DNA of 53,161 bases from Russula earlei (taxonomy: Eukaryota > Basidiomycota > Agaricomycetes > Russulales > Russulaceae), in NCBI GenBank assembly GCA_025769875.1, contig JAGFNK010000366.1:1-53161 (forward strand), given 5' to 3'. Below are positions 11,501-21,479 of this stretch, piece by piece. The first letter of the stretch is position 1. The number at the start of each line of letters is the position of its first letter. The notes under the pieces were generated by a model that worked only from the letters and a program-made list of their open reading frames with translations, made no database searches and was not told the DNA's origin. Made by a program: the position numbers and the translations under genes.

Positions 11501-12170
11501 GTTGCCGCAGCAGATCCATCGAGGGTGGTCTGACAACCTCGTTGAGCCAGATCTTTCAATTTTGCAAACACATTCTTAGGCAGCGGTGCTGTCCTTGACG
11601 GTTCAGGTGCGTCGTCAACTTGGATGTCCAGGGTCTGACAACCTCGTTGAGCCAGATCTTTCGATTTTGCAAACACATTCTTAGGCTGCGGTGCTGTCCT
11701 TGACGGTCCAGGTGCGTCGTCAACTTGGATGTCCGGGAGCTGTGGAGTTGGTGGTCTCATATCGAAGTCCAATCACCAGAGGGAAAGCTCACCTTCCCAC
11801 CATACTTCAAGATACACTTTTCTGCGGAATCGATTGAACTCTTGAGCCATGACTGCAATATGGTAGATCCTGGAAGCTTCGTCACCCAGTACTCAAGTAC
11901 TGTTGCCAATTCTTCGATCCCTTTTCCTCGTTGGGTGATATAGAAGATCCCAGCATCATTCCTTGGCAGAAATTGCTGCAATGCGACCTCAATCTCCCGA
12001 TTTACGGCGCCCTCTTCCCCTACATCTTGGACCCATTCCTCGTCGATTGAAAACATCAAAAGTCGGTTGATTTTTGCATCCTGGTTGGCTATATCAACTA
12101 ATGGGAGAGCTTCTGGGAGAGCTTTCAGGTACAGCTTGAGCTGCTCGAACTTGCGTGCCAGTGAGCTCAT
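8509..12170 (-). pseudogene. hAT transposase, multi-exon, with one probable frameshift
   Basis: Translation starts at the ATG at 12170-12168 (MSSLARKFEQLKLYLKALPE). Exon 1 ends at 11794, and a 54-bp GT-AG intron (11793-11740) joins KYGGK to LPDIQVDDA. The next exon carries a duplicated 35-residue segment, an acidic region, a BED-like zone (MARCIASKGCRTTWGWPRDK, then H and C residues) and KFKNLVNVLNGNYIPPSRTT. Downstream blocks are LTFDGGKLGKKKFFSVHVTT (about 10700-10640), VLNLADACHNLHNACKDMC (about 10405-10345), LQSVGEARFGTIYWSLNSVV (about 10165-10100), AIQCLEAKDTNPADVYTYWL and SNVYLTAFVLDP (about 9890-9660), REALHALKAQFRAYLAG (about 9340-9290), and the hAT C-terminal dimerisation block SMVDEHAMSVVTWLNSPRRK (about 9100-9045). 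An acidic tail ends at 8509. A one-base shift is needed near 10755, between EDSLVP and TRLTVINYLKKC. Otherwise the gene looks recent and near complete. Confidence 0.85.
11521..11739 (-). repeat. In-frame 105-nt tandem duplication in the hAT transposase
   Basis: The segment coding DIQVDDAPGPSRTAPQPKNV followed by FAKSKDLAQRGCQTL is repeated immediately with three or four residue changes (G to E, Q to L, S to L). Length is a multiple of three, so the frame is preserved. It lies just after the first intron, in a low-complexity N-terminal region. Confidence 0.85.
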
Positions 12171-12365
12171 TGGGATGGTTGGGGGCGATAATTGGGGCAA
12201 ACCGAGGCACAGACGCAATGAAAATTTGATATTAGTCTATCAAAAGTAAACATTACTGTATGGCTACAGCTTGTCCTCGAGATCTTTTATTTCAAGCTGG
12301 GCAACCACGGCCCTGTGGAGACAGTTGAGTCGAAGTTCACAGCCCATAGACACACTGGCATTCTC

Positions 12366-12465
12366 GGGCAAATTTGCCCTAATTTGCACCAGCGTTTTGA
12401 CCATCTTACGAAGTTCGGCAAATTAGCTGCAAAATAGCCGGGCTAATTTGCAGGTGCAATTTTCA
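12366..12465. repeat. Right subterminal AATTTGC cluster of the hAT element
   Basis: It contains GGGCAAATTTGCCC, TAATTTGCACC, GGCAAATTAGCTGCAAAATAG and GCTAATTTGCAGG, mirroring the left end. Confidence 0.72.
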
Positions 12466-12470
12466 AACGT

Positions 12471-12488
12471 CTATTTCCCGCCACACTA
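12471..12488 (-). repeat. Right terminal inverted repeat of the hAT element
   Basis: CTATTTCCCGCCACACTA, an exact reverse complement of 8307-8324. Confidence 0.95.
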
Positions 12489-12816
12489 GCAGTGCTGCAG
12501 TTGGGAGGTGTGGCTGTCTTTTGTCCTCGCTTCTATATTTGGTGGCGTTTCCTTTGAACCGTGCCGTGCGGCCGGTGATATACCATATTCGGCCTTGGTC
12601 CGCCGGTCCCTCAGAGCTGTGGTAGTATGTACGCCTGATGACCTACACGTGAATGATATGATCCATCTTATTACCAAGCAACGTCCAACAAGGCATCAAT
12701 GACTCGTAAGGGAAACCGTGGCTCACATGACAGGAGCTCTCTGAGCCGGTGATGCCCGGTCCGTGTGATTAACGCACCTGATAATCTCATCATGCATAGC
12801 CTTAATGGCCTATCAC
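12489..12816. other. Gap between hAT and LINE with an LTR-like remnant
   Basis: No gene is supported. Positions about 12740-12790 (GAGCCGGTGATGCCCGGTCC and ATAATCTCATC) resemble the inner part of the Copia LTRs at 44007 and 48980, suggesting a small decayed LTR piece. Confidence 0.4.
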
Positions 12817-12828
12817 CACATCATGATA
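12817..12828 (+). repeat. 5' target-site duplication of the LINE
   Basis: CACATCATGATA here equals 19698-19709, directly after the poly(A) tail. Confidence 0.9.
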
Positions 12829-12830
12829 TC

Positions 12831-15536
12831 ATGGATCTCGGTCCGTTACCACCACTACCTCCCAACCCTAACCCCACCCCAAAAACCCCCCAACCCCCGG
12901 AAAAGCCACCCGACCCAGGGAAATCTTATCCACTGAGAGGGGAACACCCAAAGAACCCAGTGCCTGCCCTGATTGAAGGGAGAGACACAACCTTTTCGCC
13001 AGACCTGAGACCCATTTCCCCAGTCGAAAACGGAGCCAATGTCCCCTCCCCCCTCAACAGGAAGGTTAGCGGCAACAACCAACCTCCAGCCGAAGGGGAT
13101 GACCTTCGCATCCTTCTCTCTCACACCACTGAGTGTCTCAATATCATCCAGAAGGGCTTCCTTCACACGAAAACCCCGGGTGGCTTAGACGCCTCTGACT
13201 GGGCTTCACTATGCTGCCACCTAGTGAATGCCATAGGATGAGGTTTCCTCCAAGCTGTCGAAAACCTAGGAGAGGCAGCGATAAAAGTTTCCATTGCAGG
13301 GTCCACTGACCCAACGCCCCTGGCACCGAACCTCCCCACCCTTTTCCACAGACTGATGGACACATCCAATCTCTTAGCAGCCCACCTTGCCGGAAACCTC
13401 ACCAATTACCAGGATGAACATTCCACCATCCTGGAGGAATATCGGAAAAGGGCAGCCAAGAAGGCTACAGTAGAGGTGGATGAAACTTGGAGGCTCTGGA
13501 AGGAGCAACAAGTGGAACAACGAGCAGCAGCACAGGAAACGGATATCGCCGCTGCCGCACGGAACAGAAACTTCACCTTCTTCCTGCAATCAGCTGAGGA
13601 GATGGGTTTTACTCTCTCCACGCAAACCACTAATGGCCGCACACAGATGACGCCCAAAGCGGGCAGCAAAAGGACCATTTCTGGGTCCGTCCCACCATCC
13701 GCCCATACCCAATCGCCCCATCAAACACACCCCCTTGATATGAGCAGCACGCCTTCCCCCCTCCACACACCGAGAGGACAAGATGCCGCACGAGCCCCAA
13801 CCACACCCCGCCCTATCACCAGGAGGGCGGAACCCTCCCCGACACCCAACCCCAAAGGTAAAACCCACCCTGGACCACTAACCGAACCACAAGGGGCTGC
13901 ACACCCAGACGCTGATGCAATCACCCAAGCTGTCATGAGAGCCATGGCTCCCTTCGCAACGCGCCTACAGGCGCTGGAAAAACTATCGATGCCCCCCCCA
14001 AAAAGCGCATATACAGGTGAGTCACATCGTGAATCGCTCACCAACCTAAACACCAGACAACGGATGCCGCCATCACACCCACTGCCAACCAGCACCATCC
14101 GCGACCCCCAACCAAGTGCCGCGCCCACCCGCTCAGATAAAACGGATGCAGATTTCACCCAGGTCTCCTACCAAAGGAGGACCAAGGGCCCGAACAAAGG
14201 AGCACCCCCCGCCGGAACCGCTCCAGACATGACTATCATCACCCCAGCAGCGTATGCCACGGTAGCAGCAACTGCGGCCGACAACCCAAGCCAACCCCCT
14301 GGATGCAAACCCAAACACCGCAGTGCGCCGACCATCACGGAAGTAACGGTTCTACGAGCCGGCGGGTTTAGTGATGGCCAGGTGGAACAGAACATACGCG
14401 CAAGGGCTGCGGATGCAATAGTCAGGGAGGTTCGACTCCACATGAGCAAAGTGGTAGCCAACCCCATTCCCCTAAGGGCTGGTAGGTGGAGCGTGCACCC
14501 ACGCAGCAAAGGTAACTTTGTCTTCTCTTTTGAAGGAACGATCTCTTTCGACCACATCATGTCATACGAGACTTTCCTACTCAAACCTTTCCAAGGAATA
14601 GGCCAGCTATGCCCATCGCTGGGCTGGACCCGCTTCCTTGCACATGGTGTTCCGGTCAAGGACAACGATGGCTTTCTCTTCAGCTTATCTGAGCTTCTTG
14701 CAGAGGTAAGCACACTGCCAGGGCTAACGAAGGCACACTTCTCCATGCGACCGAGGTGGCTTAAACCTATCGAGCGCATAAACGGACCTTACTCAACCCT
14801 CACTTTTGCCATCTCTGACCCAAGCGGCTCGGTGGCAAACACACTCTTCAATGGCCGCACTGCCCTCTTCGGCAAGGAAGTATCAATATTTAAGTGGATA
14901 GACAAACCAGCCCTAGTTCAATGCTCGAGATGCCACGCACTGGGACACACCAAAAAATCCAAGGCGTGCCCACTGGGTATAGACTCAGTTAAATGCTACC
15001 GATGTGGTGCGGCTCACACCTCTGAGGAGCACGACCAAAAGTGCCATCGGAAGCACACAGTCGCAGGCCTATGCGACTGCACGCACTTTAAATGTTTGAA
15101 CTGCCACCTGAGCGGACACCACTGCAGAGATGCCAAGTGCCCCGCTAGAGATAACTACAGACCGAGGGCGCCACGAAAGGTGGTACGTGCAAGAAACAAA
15201 GGTAAGGACAAGGAAACCAATACCGAAATGGAGGAAGGTGAGTACAACGAATGGGTGGGAAGCCTTCCCAACAACGACAACGAAGACGACACGGATATGG
15301 CGCTAGACATGCCCCTCTTCCCCGGCAGGGAAAACTCACCCCAAATCACACCCAAGAGGAAGTCCATCCAACTTGGCCTCTCCGTGCCTGGCCCCTCACG
15401 CCACGCAACAGGGCTACTGGAAGACCCCTCAATGCACAACGCAGCATACGGACAGGGACATGCAGACCCAGCTGCCTCGAATCACTCCCCCTCGCGCCCG
15501 CAAGGCTGCGCTGCCCAGGCCAACCCGTCATTATGA
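12831..15536 (+). pseudogene. LINE ORF1, gag-like nucleic-acid-binding protein with one TGA
   Basis: The ORF starts MDLGPLPPLPPNPNPTPKTP and stays in one frame to 15536, broken only by TGA at 13239-13241 (context HLVNAIG, stop, GFLQAVENLG). The first half is Pro/Ser/Thr-rich and disordered with a helical segment near 13430-13600 (YRKRAAKKATVEVDETWRLW). The second half holds an RNA-binding-like domain and three zinc knuckles: CSRCHALGHTKKSKAC (14921-14968), CYRCGAAHTSEEHDQKC (14995-15045) and CLNCHLSGHHCRDAKC (15094-15141). LINE ORF1 proteins of this type coat the element RNA. The stop is best read as a transition from CGA or TGG. ORF1 ends inside the start of ORF2 (ATGA overlap). Confidence 0.9.
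15533..15536 (+). promoter_or_regulatory. ORF1/ORF2 stop-start overlap ATGA
   Basis: The ORF2 ATG (15533-15535) overlaps the ORF1 TGA (15534-15536). Such overlaps in bicistronic LINE RNA are consistent with termination-reinitiation of translation; the mechanism here is inferred. A second ATG follows at 15536. Confidence 0.7.
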
Positions 15537-18500
15537 TGGCATACCCAAAACTGCATATAGCGTCGGTGAACATGCGCAAGCGCAACGCCGTTACCCACGC
15601 TTTACTGAATAGCGCCACTGAGATTAACTTACTATTCTTACAGGAACCCTGGTACGACAAGATAGGAACAGCTCGAAAGGACAATGCCCGAGACGGTGTT
15701 GACGTCCTGGGAGGCGCGGCTTCACCAGCCTGGGAACTCCTCTACCCAGGATTTGAAGACGGACAAAGACCCAAGGTAATGTCCTACACGAGAAAACCTG
15801 ACCCGAACAACCACGCGGACCCAATATTCACAGCAATGACAAGACAAGACGTATGTAGACACCCATGCGTGCAAGTAGTAGACATAATATTTGACAACGA
15901 AACATGGCGAGTGATAAACTATTACCATGACATCAGAGACGCTACCGCCCTCGCAACGCTCACCTCTTTAGAAATCGACTCCACTACCCGACATTACTTA
16001 TAGGAGACTTCAACACCCACTCTCCGACCTGGTCGCCACCAGGAATCCCCAAGTCATACTGGGCCAACCGAATAGAGGACTGGGCCGCGACAAATCTCCT
16101 TACTCTAGCCAACGCACCTGGAGAAATAACCCACAGAGGGGTGGCACACGAAAGGGACTCAACGATAGACTTAGCCTGGTTTAACATGGCAGCGGTAAGG
16201 CTCGCCACCTTCAACGGTTTCACTGTAGACTGGCCCGGATCCCTTGGCTCGGATCATGCCATGCTCAGACTCACAGGTTACCCCCTCACACCTGACACTG
16301 ACACCGCAGCAGACACCCATGACCTAGGCCATGTAGTGGACTCGGAGCAGAAAGAAGAGTGGATCAAAACTTTCAAGGGAAGATGCAAAAGCTGGGTCCT
16401 CTCCGCACATCCAACCGCTGAGAAACTAGATGAAGAGGTGGCAAGGTATATGACTGACATTCAGAAAACAAATCTGGACACACTCAAGCTCAGACGCCCA
16501 CACCATCGATGCGCAGCACCCTGGTGGAATGCAGAATGCAGGTGGGCCATGCAGGCACTAAAAGAGGCCCCAAACTGAGAAGAACAAAAGAGAGAGCACA
16601 AGAGACTAAAGTCCACCATCCAAGCAGCAAAACGCCAATGGGCAAATGACTATATTGACAGAGCCCAGTTATGGGAAGTCGCTACCTGGAGACATGGGCG
16701 CAAAACTACAAAAGTTCCCCCACTAAGAGGACCGGAAGGTCTGGCCAACTCACATGAGGAAATGGCTAACACCCTTTCACAGCGTTTTTTCGCCGGAGAA
16801 TGACCAGAAGTAGATATACATTTCCCAGATGATCCGGACCCTCTCCCCCAACGCTCGCTCCCAAAGATCGACAAAGAGCTGATAAGCGACCTCCTCCGGA
16901 AAGTGTCAGGACGCTCCGCACCAGGCCCTTCGGGCCACTCCTGGACCATAATAAAGTGGGCCTGGGAAGCGAACCCGGACAGAATTCATGGACTCCTTGT
17001 GAACTGCCTCAAAGCTGGACATCACCCAAGCGCTTGGAAAGAGGCCCTTGTTTGCGTCATACCCAAACCAAACAGAGCCGATTACACACTGGCAAAGAAC
17101 TTCCGGCCAATTGCGCTACTAGAGTGCTTAGGTAAGCTCCTGGAAAAGATAGTGGCGAAGACCATCTACCAGGACATGGCTAAACATGATCTTGTCCCCA
17201 CGACACAATTCGGAGGAAGAAATGCATCATCAACAATTGACGCAGGGCTCACTCTTCTTCACGACATACAAGCCGCACACCAAACCGGACTCAAATGCGG
17301 CCTCTTACTTTTCAACATCCAAGGCTTTTTTGATAACATCAACCACCGAAGACTAACCCAAGTAGTCGAAAACCTAGGCTTTGCCCCAGAGTTAGTACGT
17401 TGGTGTCACTCCTTCCTAACCGACAGGAAAGTTCGCCTGAAATTTAACGGGCGAAACTTGGACCCCTTCAACTTGGAGGCGGGCACGCCACAAGGCTCCC
17501 CCGCCTCACCAGTACTTTCCATTCTATACACCTCCCCCATGCTAATCAAGGCGAAAGCCTGGAATCAAGCTGCTCTAGCCATGTATATTGACGATGGGGC
17601 CATCTTCACGTGTGGACGTGACTGGATGTCAGTGGAATCGGCGCTCAGGATGGGCTACTCTGAGTGTGCTAACTGGCTAACTAAAGCTGGACTTAGTGTC
17701 GAACCAGACAAAACAGAGGTTCTCTTCTTCAGGAAACGGAATGAGAGGGTGGTCCCACCTAACTACATACACCTTCCCCTTCCCTCGCTCAGAACGTACT
17801 ACCGAGTTCAGGCAACTGACACAATCAGGTATCTAGGTTTTTTCTTCGATTCACGCCTCAACTGGATACGACACGTTGAGTGCATGTGCAACAGAGCGAG
17901 AGCCTCGTTAAAGGCGCTCCAATTGCTAGGCAACTCCGTCAGAGGCCTTGAACAGGCGAAATGGAGACAGGTATATCTCACCATCTGCCTCCCCACGCTA
18001 ACCTATGGCCACCAGCTCTGGTTCACAGGCAAACAGATAGGGCTGGTCAAGAAACTACAATTAGTCCAAAACAACGCAGTCAGGATTATAGCTGGGGCTT
18101 TCCGCACAACCCCGAGGGAACCCCTACACCAACTACTGACCATCCTCCCTATGAGAATACGCCTTAACAAACTAACTAACAATGCAGCCGTTAGACTCCA
18201 TCGCATGACAAACAACAGCCAACTACGAAGAAGACTTGGAGGCAACTGGCTCAACCAACCAGGCCGAGGCACGCCCCTACCGACACCAAACAGCCACAGA
18301 GCAAAGACCACCCTGAGGGCACTAGCAAACAGAACGACAGTGAACAGCCCACGCATAGAGGACTTTCCCAATATCCCACCTGGCGCCCCAGACTGGGACG
18401 GACATGTTAGAGTAGGAGAGGTAACGGATCAGCACCGAGCAGAAGCAAACGTCACCATATACTGCAGTGGAGTCAAAACCAACAAAAACCGAACTGACAA

Positions 18501-19512
18501 CAAGCAAATCGGCGCAACAGCGGCCGTACTTTATAAGAACGAGAAGACACAGGGACACAAAGAACAAGTAATCGGAATGACAGTGACGGATGAAGGCACA
18601 CACCTCCGCTCACTAGCGATCGGACTAGAAGTCCTAGCTGACTACCTTGATGCGCAGACGTTGGACACTCCCACGTCGGCCCACATCTACCTACCAACAC
18701 GAGTGGCCTCAGAACTGGCCACCAATTACAGGCCCCATGATGAACAAGCAACAGCCCTACATCATCTGAATCGAATAGGTGAGATCATCAACACCTATCC
18801 CGAAACGAACATAATACTGCTCTGGATACCTAGGAACAGCAAACCGACAGGGTACAGAAAGGCTAAACAACTAGCCATGGAAGCCGCGCGCACAGCCCAC
18901 ACCGAAGATATCACTGAACCTTTAGCCCTAGACGAACAAAAAAGAAGACACGAAATGGAAGCAATAGCAGAATGGGGAAGGATCTGGCACGAGTCGCCCC
19001 GAACCTCTCTTGCATACCGCACAGCACTCTCCAAACCGCCGAACGGGAAGCCCCACCCCACAGCAGTCGCCCAGAAAAAACCAAGGCAGACCGACATAGG
19101 AAACCGCAACAACAAACACAACAGAAACAACAATACAGAACAAAAAGATAAGCTCTGGAGATTATACACGTCCACCTTCTACTGAATCATCACAGGTCAC
19201 GCGTTCATTGGGGAATACACTCAACGCTTCCACCCAAGGCACACACCTGCACAGATTGCGTGCCTATGTGGCGAGCCCCTCCAAACAGTTGAGCATGTGC
19301 TCCTGACATGCCCACTCCTCCACGACGCGCGCTGCAGACATCTGTCTGCAAATGGCCGCCCACGAAACCTACCCCAGCTGTTTGACCACCCAGAACAGGC
19401 ACAGAGCATGCTCCTCTTTCTCAAAGAAACGAAGGCGTGCCTAAAACCGAGGGAAAACTGGGACCCAGGAGGGAGAAGGGAGAACCGGGGAATGCAGAGA
19501 CACCCCACATAA
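15533..19512 (+). pseudogene. LINE ORF2: endonuclease, reverse transcriptase, RNase H-like and C-terminal zinc finger
   Basis: The ORF starts ATGATG at 15533. The APE-type endonuclease shows ASVNMRKRN, LQEPWYD, GDFNTHS (16003-16023) and SDHAML (16249). RT motifs include GRSAPGPSG, NFRPIALLECLGKLLEKIVA, TQFGGR, LLLFNIQGFFDNINH (about 17302-17346), GTPQGSPASPVLS and MYIDDG (17581-17598). An RNase H-fold region follows (18430-18900), then a CLCG-x7-H-x4-C finger (about 19261-19311). Breaks are a frameshift at about 15960-16000 and TGA at 16576, 16801 and 19183. After each TGA the family-typical sequence resumes in the same frame (for example FY, stop, IITGHAFIGEYTQRF). The first catalytic aspartate of RT motif A is Asn (AAC, 17314-17316). 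The copy cannot be autonomous. Confidence 0.92.
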
Positions 19513-19666
19513 TCATCACAACTGACCACCAAACACTATACTCTACTGCTGTCATACCACCTCAGCGGACAACCCAAGACCCATAAACGCCTAATCACAT
19601 TACGTCGCATACCATGCCCGTGACCGCCTCTGTATCATGTTTTACGCGCTGCAGAATACAAATTCG

Positions 19667-19671
<5 letters not shown>

Positions 19672-19697
<26 letters not shown>
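19672..19697 (+). other. LINE poly(A) tail
   Basis: 26 consecutive A residues end at the target-site duplication. Confidence 0.97.
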
Positions 19698-19709
19698 CAC
19701 ATCATGATA
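19698..19709 (+). repeat. 3' target-site duplication of the LINE
   Basis: CACATCATGATA, identical to 12817-12828. Confidence 0.9.
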
Positions 19710-19927
19710 CGACAGATCATGGTGTATGGCCCTCCCTTATAAATGTCCTGAACCGAGCTTTCCACAGGGTCAAGCTAATCCCTGCAGTTACAATCCTCTC
19801 CAGCTGCGCTCCGACTCACGTCTAAGAATTGACAGGTACCGGTTACCTGCAATCATTATATATTTTCTACACCACTGCAAACTGTTTTCCTCAAAAACGT
19901 CATATTCCCCATGCATAAGTAACAAAG

Positions 19928-20201
19928 ATGCGCACCTCTTCTATTTTTGCCATATTTTGCCTTGCCATTGGCATCCTTTCATCGCTCGCACTTCCTAATC
20001 CTTCAGAGTAAGTCAACCTCTTTGAGTTCAACTTCTTCCCTGAAGTAAACTTTACTTTTCCTTTAAATCAGACACCTATTATCTGAAAATGAACTCAAAA
20101 GAGTGAACTCTCGTATGGACTACCTGGAAAAAATGAAAAATCATAAAAATTGGGAAAAATGGCCTAGTGATTTGAGAGATAAAATTAGTGTCGAGTATTG
20201 A
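19928..20201 (+). CDS. Small secreted protein, 69 aa, two exons
   Basis: Exon 1 (19928-20007) begins MRTSSIFAIFCLAIGILSSL, a textbook signal peptide: one Arg, about 15 hydrophobic residues, then a plausible cleavage site after LALP or SLA. A 64-bp intron (20008-20071) has GTAAGT and a pyrimidine-rich CTTTAAATCAG end. Splicing keeps the frame (CCT TCA GA + A) into exon 2 (20072-20201), which codes a charged helix-rich domain with SENELKRVNSRMDYLEKMKN, a Trp pair (NWEKW) and the C-terminus KISVEY before TGA. The mature part is about 47 residues with no cysteine after the signal. TATATAT-like sequence lies at 19858-19864, about 65 bp upstream. I recognise no family. Secreted proteins of this size in mushrooms are often effector candidates, which is only an inference here. 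It is among the few features in the window with no visible lesion. Confidence 0.66.
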
Positions 20202-21038
20202 GAAATTCTTGACAAACTGTTATATCACAGAACTGCGGAGGCAAACCGTTATAAATTTTAGGCAAAGGGCAGCGGTCCGTGATAGAGACAATATATGACA
20301 TGATTCCATACGAAGTACAAGTACACACGACGGACAGGAATGGATAAGTCCAGTCCTGTAAGGTATGTGATCCGGCTGAGCATGGAATCACATGACTTGT
20401 ACTCGCCCCCATGCACGCGCGATGCATCATATTTCAGCTATTCATTATGCTCTCTCTCTTTCATCATAGTTTGATCTCACTCAGTCTAGATTCCCTTTCA
20501 TCATGCCTCTTGCCTCTCTGTATATAAACTCTTAGCTACTCTTTGGACTCGAGGAATAGAAGATTCTCTTTTTTGCTGCTCACATCAGTCTGCCTGCAAA
20601 AGCCAAGAAGCCAACAACTGCGCGCGAGGTGCTTGCTCCCCTCTGTTCTTCTATGTCCATACCCGCCCTCGGATCAAGCCCACTGAACTCTGCGTGCCCC
20701 GACCTGGCGCGCTACAGTCCAGTCCACTAAAACTCAACTCAGTGGTCAATAAAGGTGAAATATATTGACCACTGAATTGACTCAGCTCAGATTACAAATT
20801 ATTTTAAAACAATTGATTGATTTGTTGCCCTCTCCTCATGCATCGCATTATTGTAAATATGTCAACCCAAACAATTAGAACTTAGTTGAATGCTTAAGAG
20901 AGGGCAGCTCAGTTCCCAAGTTATGTAACCTAAGATGCAACATGAGTTGCCCTGAATCACCAGGGGGATCATATACACTTAATTTGCCTGATCAATTTAG
21001 CCTTAGCAGACTTGGATAAACTTAACACAATGGTGTAT
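20202..21038. other. Intergenic stretch with a promoter-like TATA block and a small hairpin
   Basis: TATATAAAC at 20521, preceded by a pyrimidine-rich tract and followed by about 200 bp rich in CT, looks like a fungal core promoter or LTR U3/R, but no open frame follows. Positions about 20733-20785 form an imperfect hairpin: ACTCAACTCAGTGGTCAATA against TATTGACCACTGAATTGACT. No gene supported. Confidence 0.4.
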
Positions 21039-21156
21039 GTCATTTTCACGTGACCTTGCACTTGCCATTTTTGGATGTCATTTCGAGTGCAAAATTAAAA
21101 CTGCTATATCTCAACAGTTTCTCAACAGATTGCCTTGAAACTTTGACAGTAGAACC

Positions 21157-21159
21157 TTA
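21157..21159 (+). repeat. Target duplication TTA, left of Harbinger
   Basis: TTA here and at 24475-24477. The opposite arm (about 32555) shows the uninterrupted site with a single TTA. Confidence 0.9.
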
Positions 21160-21345
21160 GGCCCATGATACCAACCGAGAATTCTTGAACTTCGAACTTG
21201 AACTTGAATTTCGGGATTTTCTGGGAGTGACTGGTGTGACCAGTGTGATATAAGTGACATCGCATATATGATAAACTAATAGGTTTTTTTTTAATATGAG
21301 TTTTTATTCGCTTGTGATTTGCATATTCGTGTATTGTGATTGCAG
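21160..21345 (+). repeat. Left terminal inverted repeat of Harbinger element
   Basis: About 185 bp, nearly identical to the reverse complement of about 24290-24474. Confidence 0.9.
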
Positions 21346-21479
21346 CTGTGACTGGGAACTGACTCAGTCCGCTTGTGTCTGCTGAATGTTGCCGAGGCAT
21401 ACTGTAGGGCCCAGGATCCATGCACGCAGAGTGAGAGATTTTTGAAGAGGAAATGGAAAATCTTTTTTTGAAAAAAATA

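Larger units (their letters stand above)
8307..12488 (-). mobile_element. hAT-superfamily DNA transposon, 4182 bp
   Basis: The element is bounded by a perfect 18-bp inverted repeat, TAGTGTGGCGGGAAATAG, at 8307-8324 and its complement at 12471-12488. Inside each end lies a cluster of (G)CAAATTTGC / AATTTGC words, as expected for transposase-binding subterminal repeats. It carries one spliced minus-strand transposase gene with a BED-like finger region and a C-terminal hAT dimerisation domain. Flanks share AGCAG just outside both ends (8300-8304, 12488-12492 when the first T is excluded), so an 8-bp target duplication is only partly visible. The terminal structure and coding content fix the superfamily. 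Confidence 0.92.
12829..19697 (+). mobile_element. Non-LTR retrotransposon (LINE, Tad-like group), 6869 bp
   Basis: Two overlapping open reading frames (gag-like ORF1; endonuclease-RT-RNase H-like ORF2), a 26-nt poly(A) tail and a perfect 12-bp target duplication delimit the insertion exactly. The first ATG sits only two bases after the left duplication, so the element has no 5' UTR. It may be slightly 5'-truncated, as is common for target-primed reverse transcription. The poly(A) and TSD are clean, implying a fairly recent insertion, yet the coding region carries four in-frame TGA codons, one frameshift and a changed RT catalytic residue. Confidence 0.93.

Noticed and set aside
12831..19512. 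TGA recoding (selenocysteine or an alternative code) in the LINE
   Set aside because: Stops lie at unrelated positions, no recoding structure is apparent, and a frameshift and an active-site loss in the same copy point to decay.
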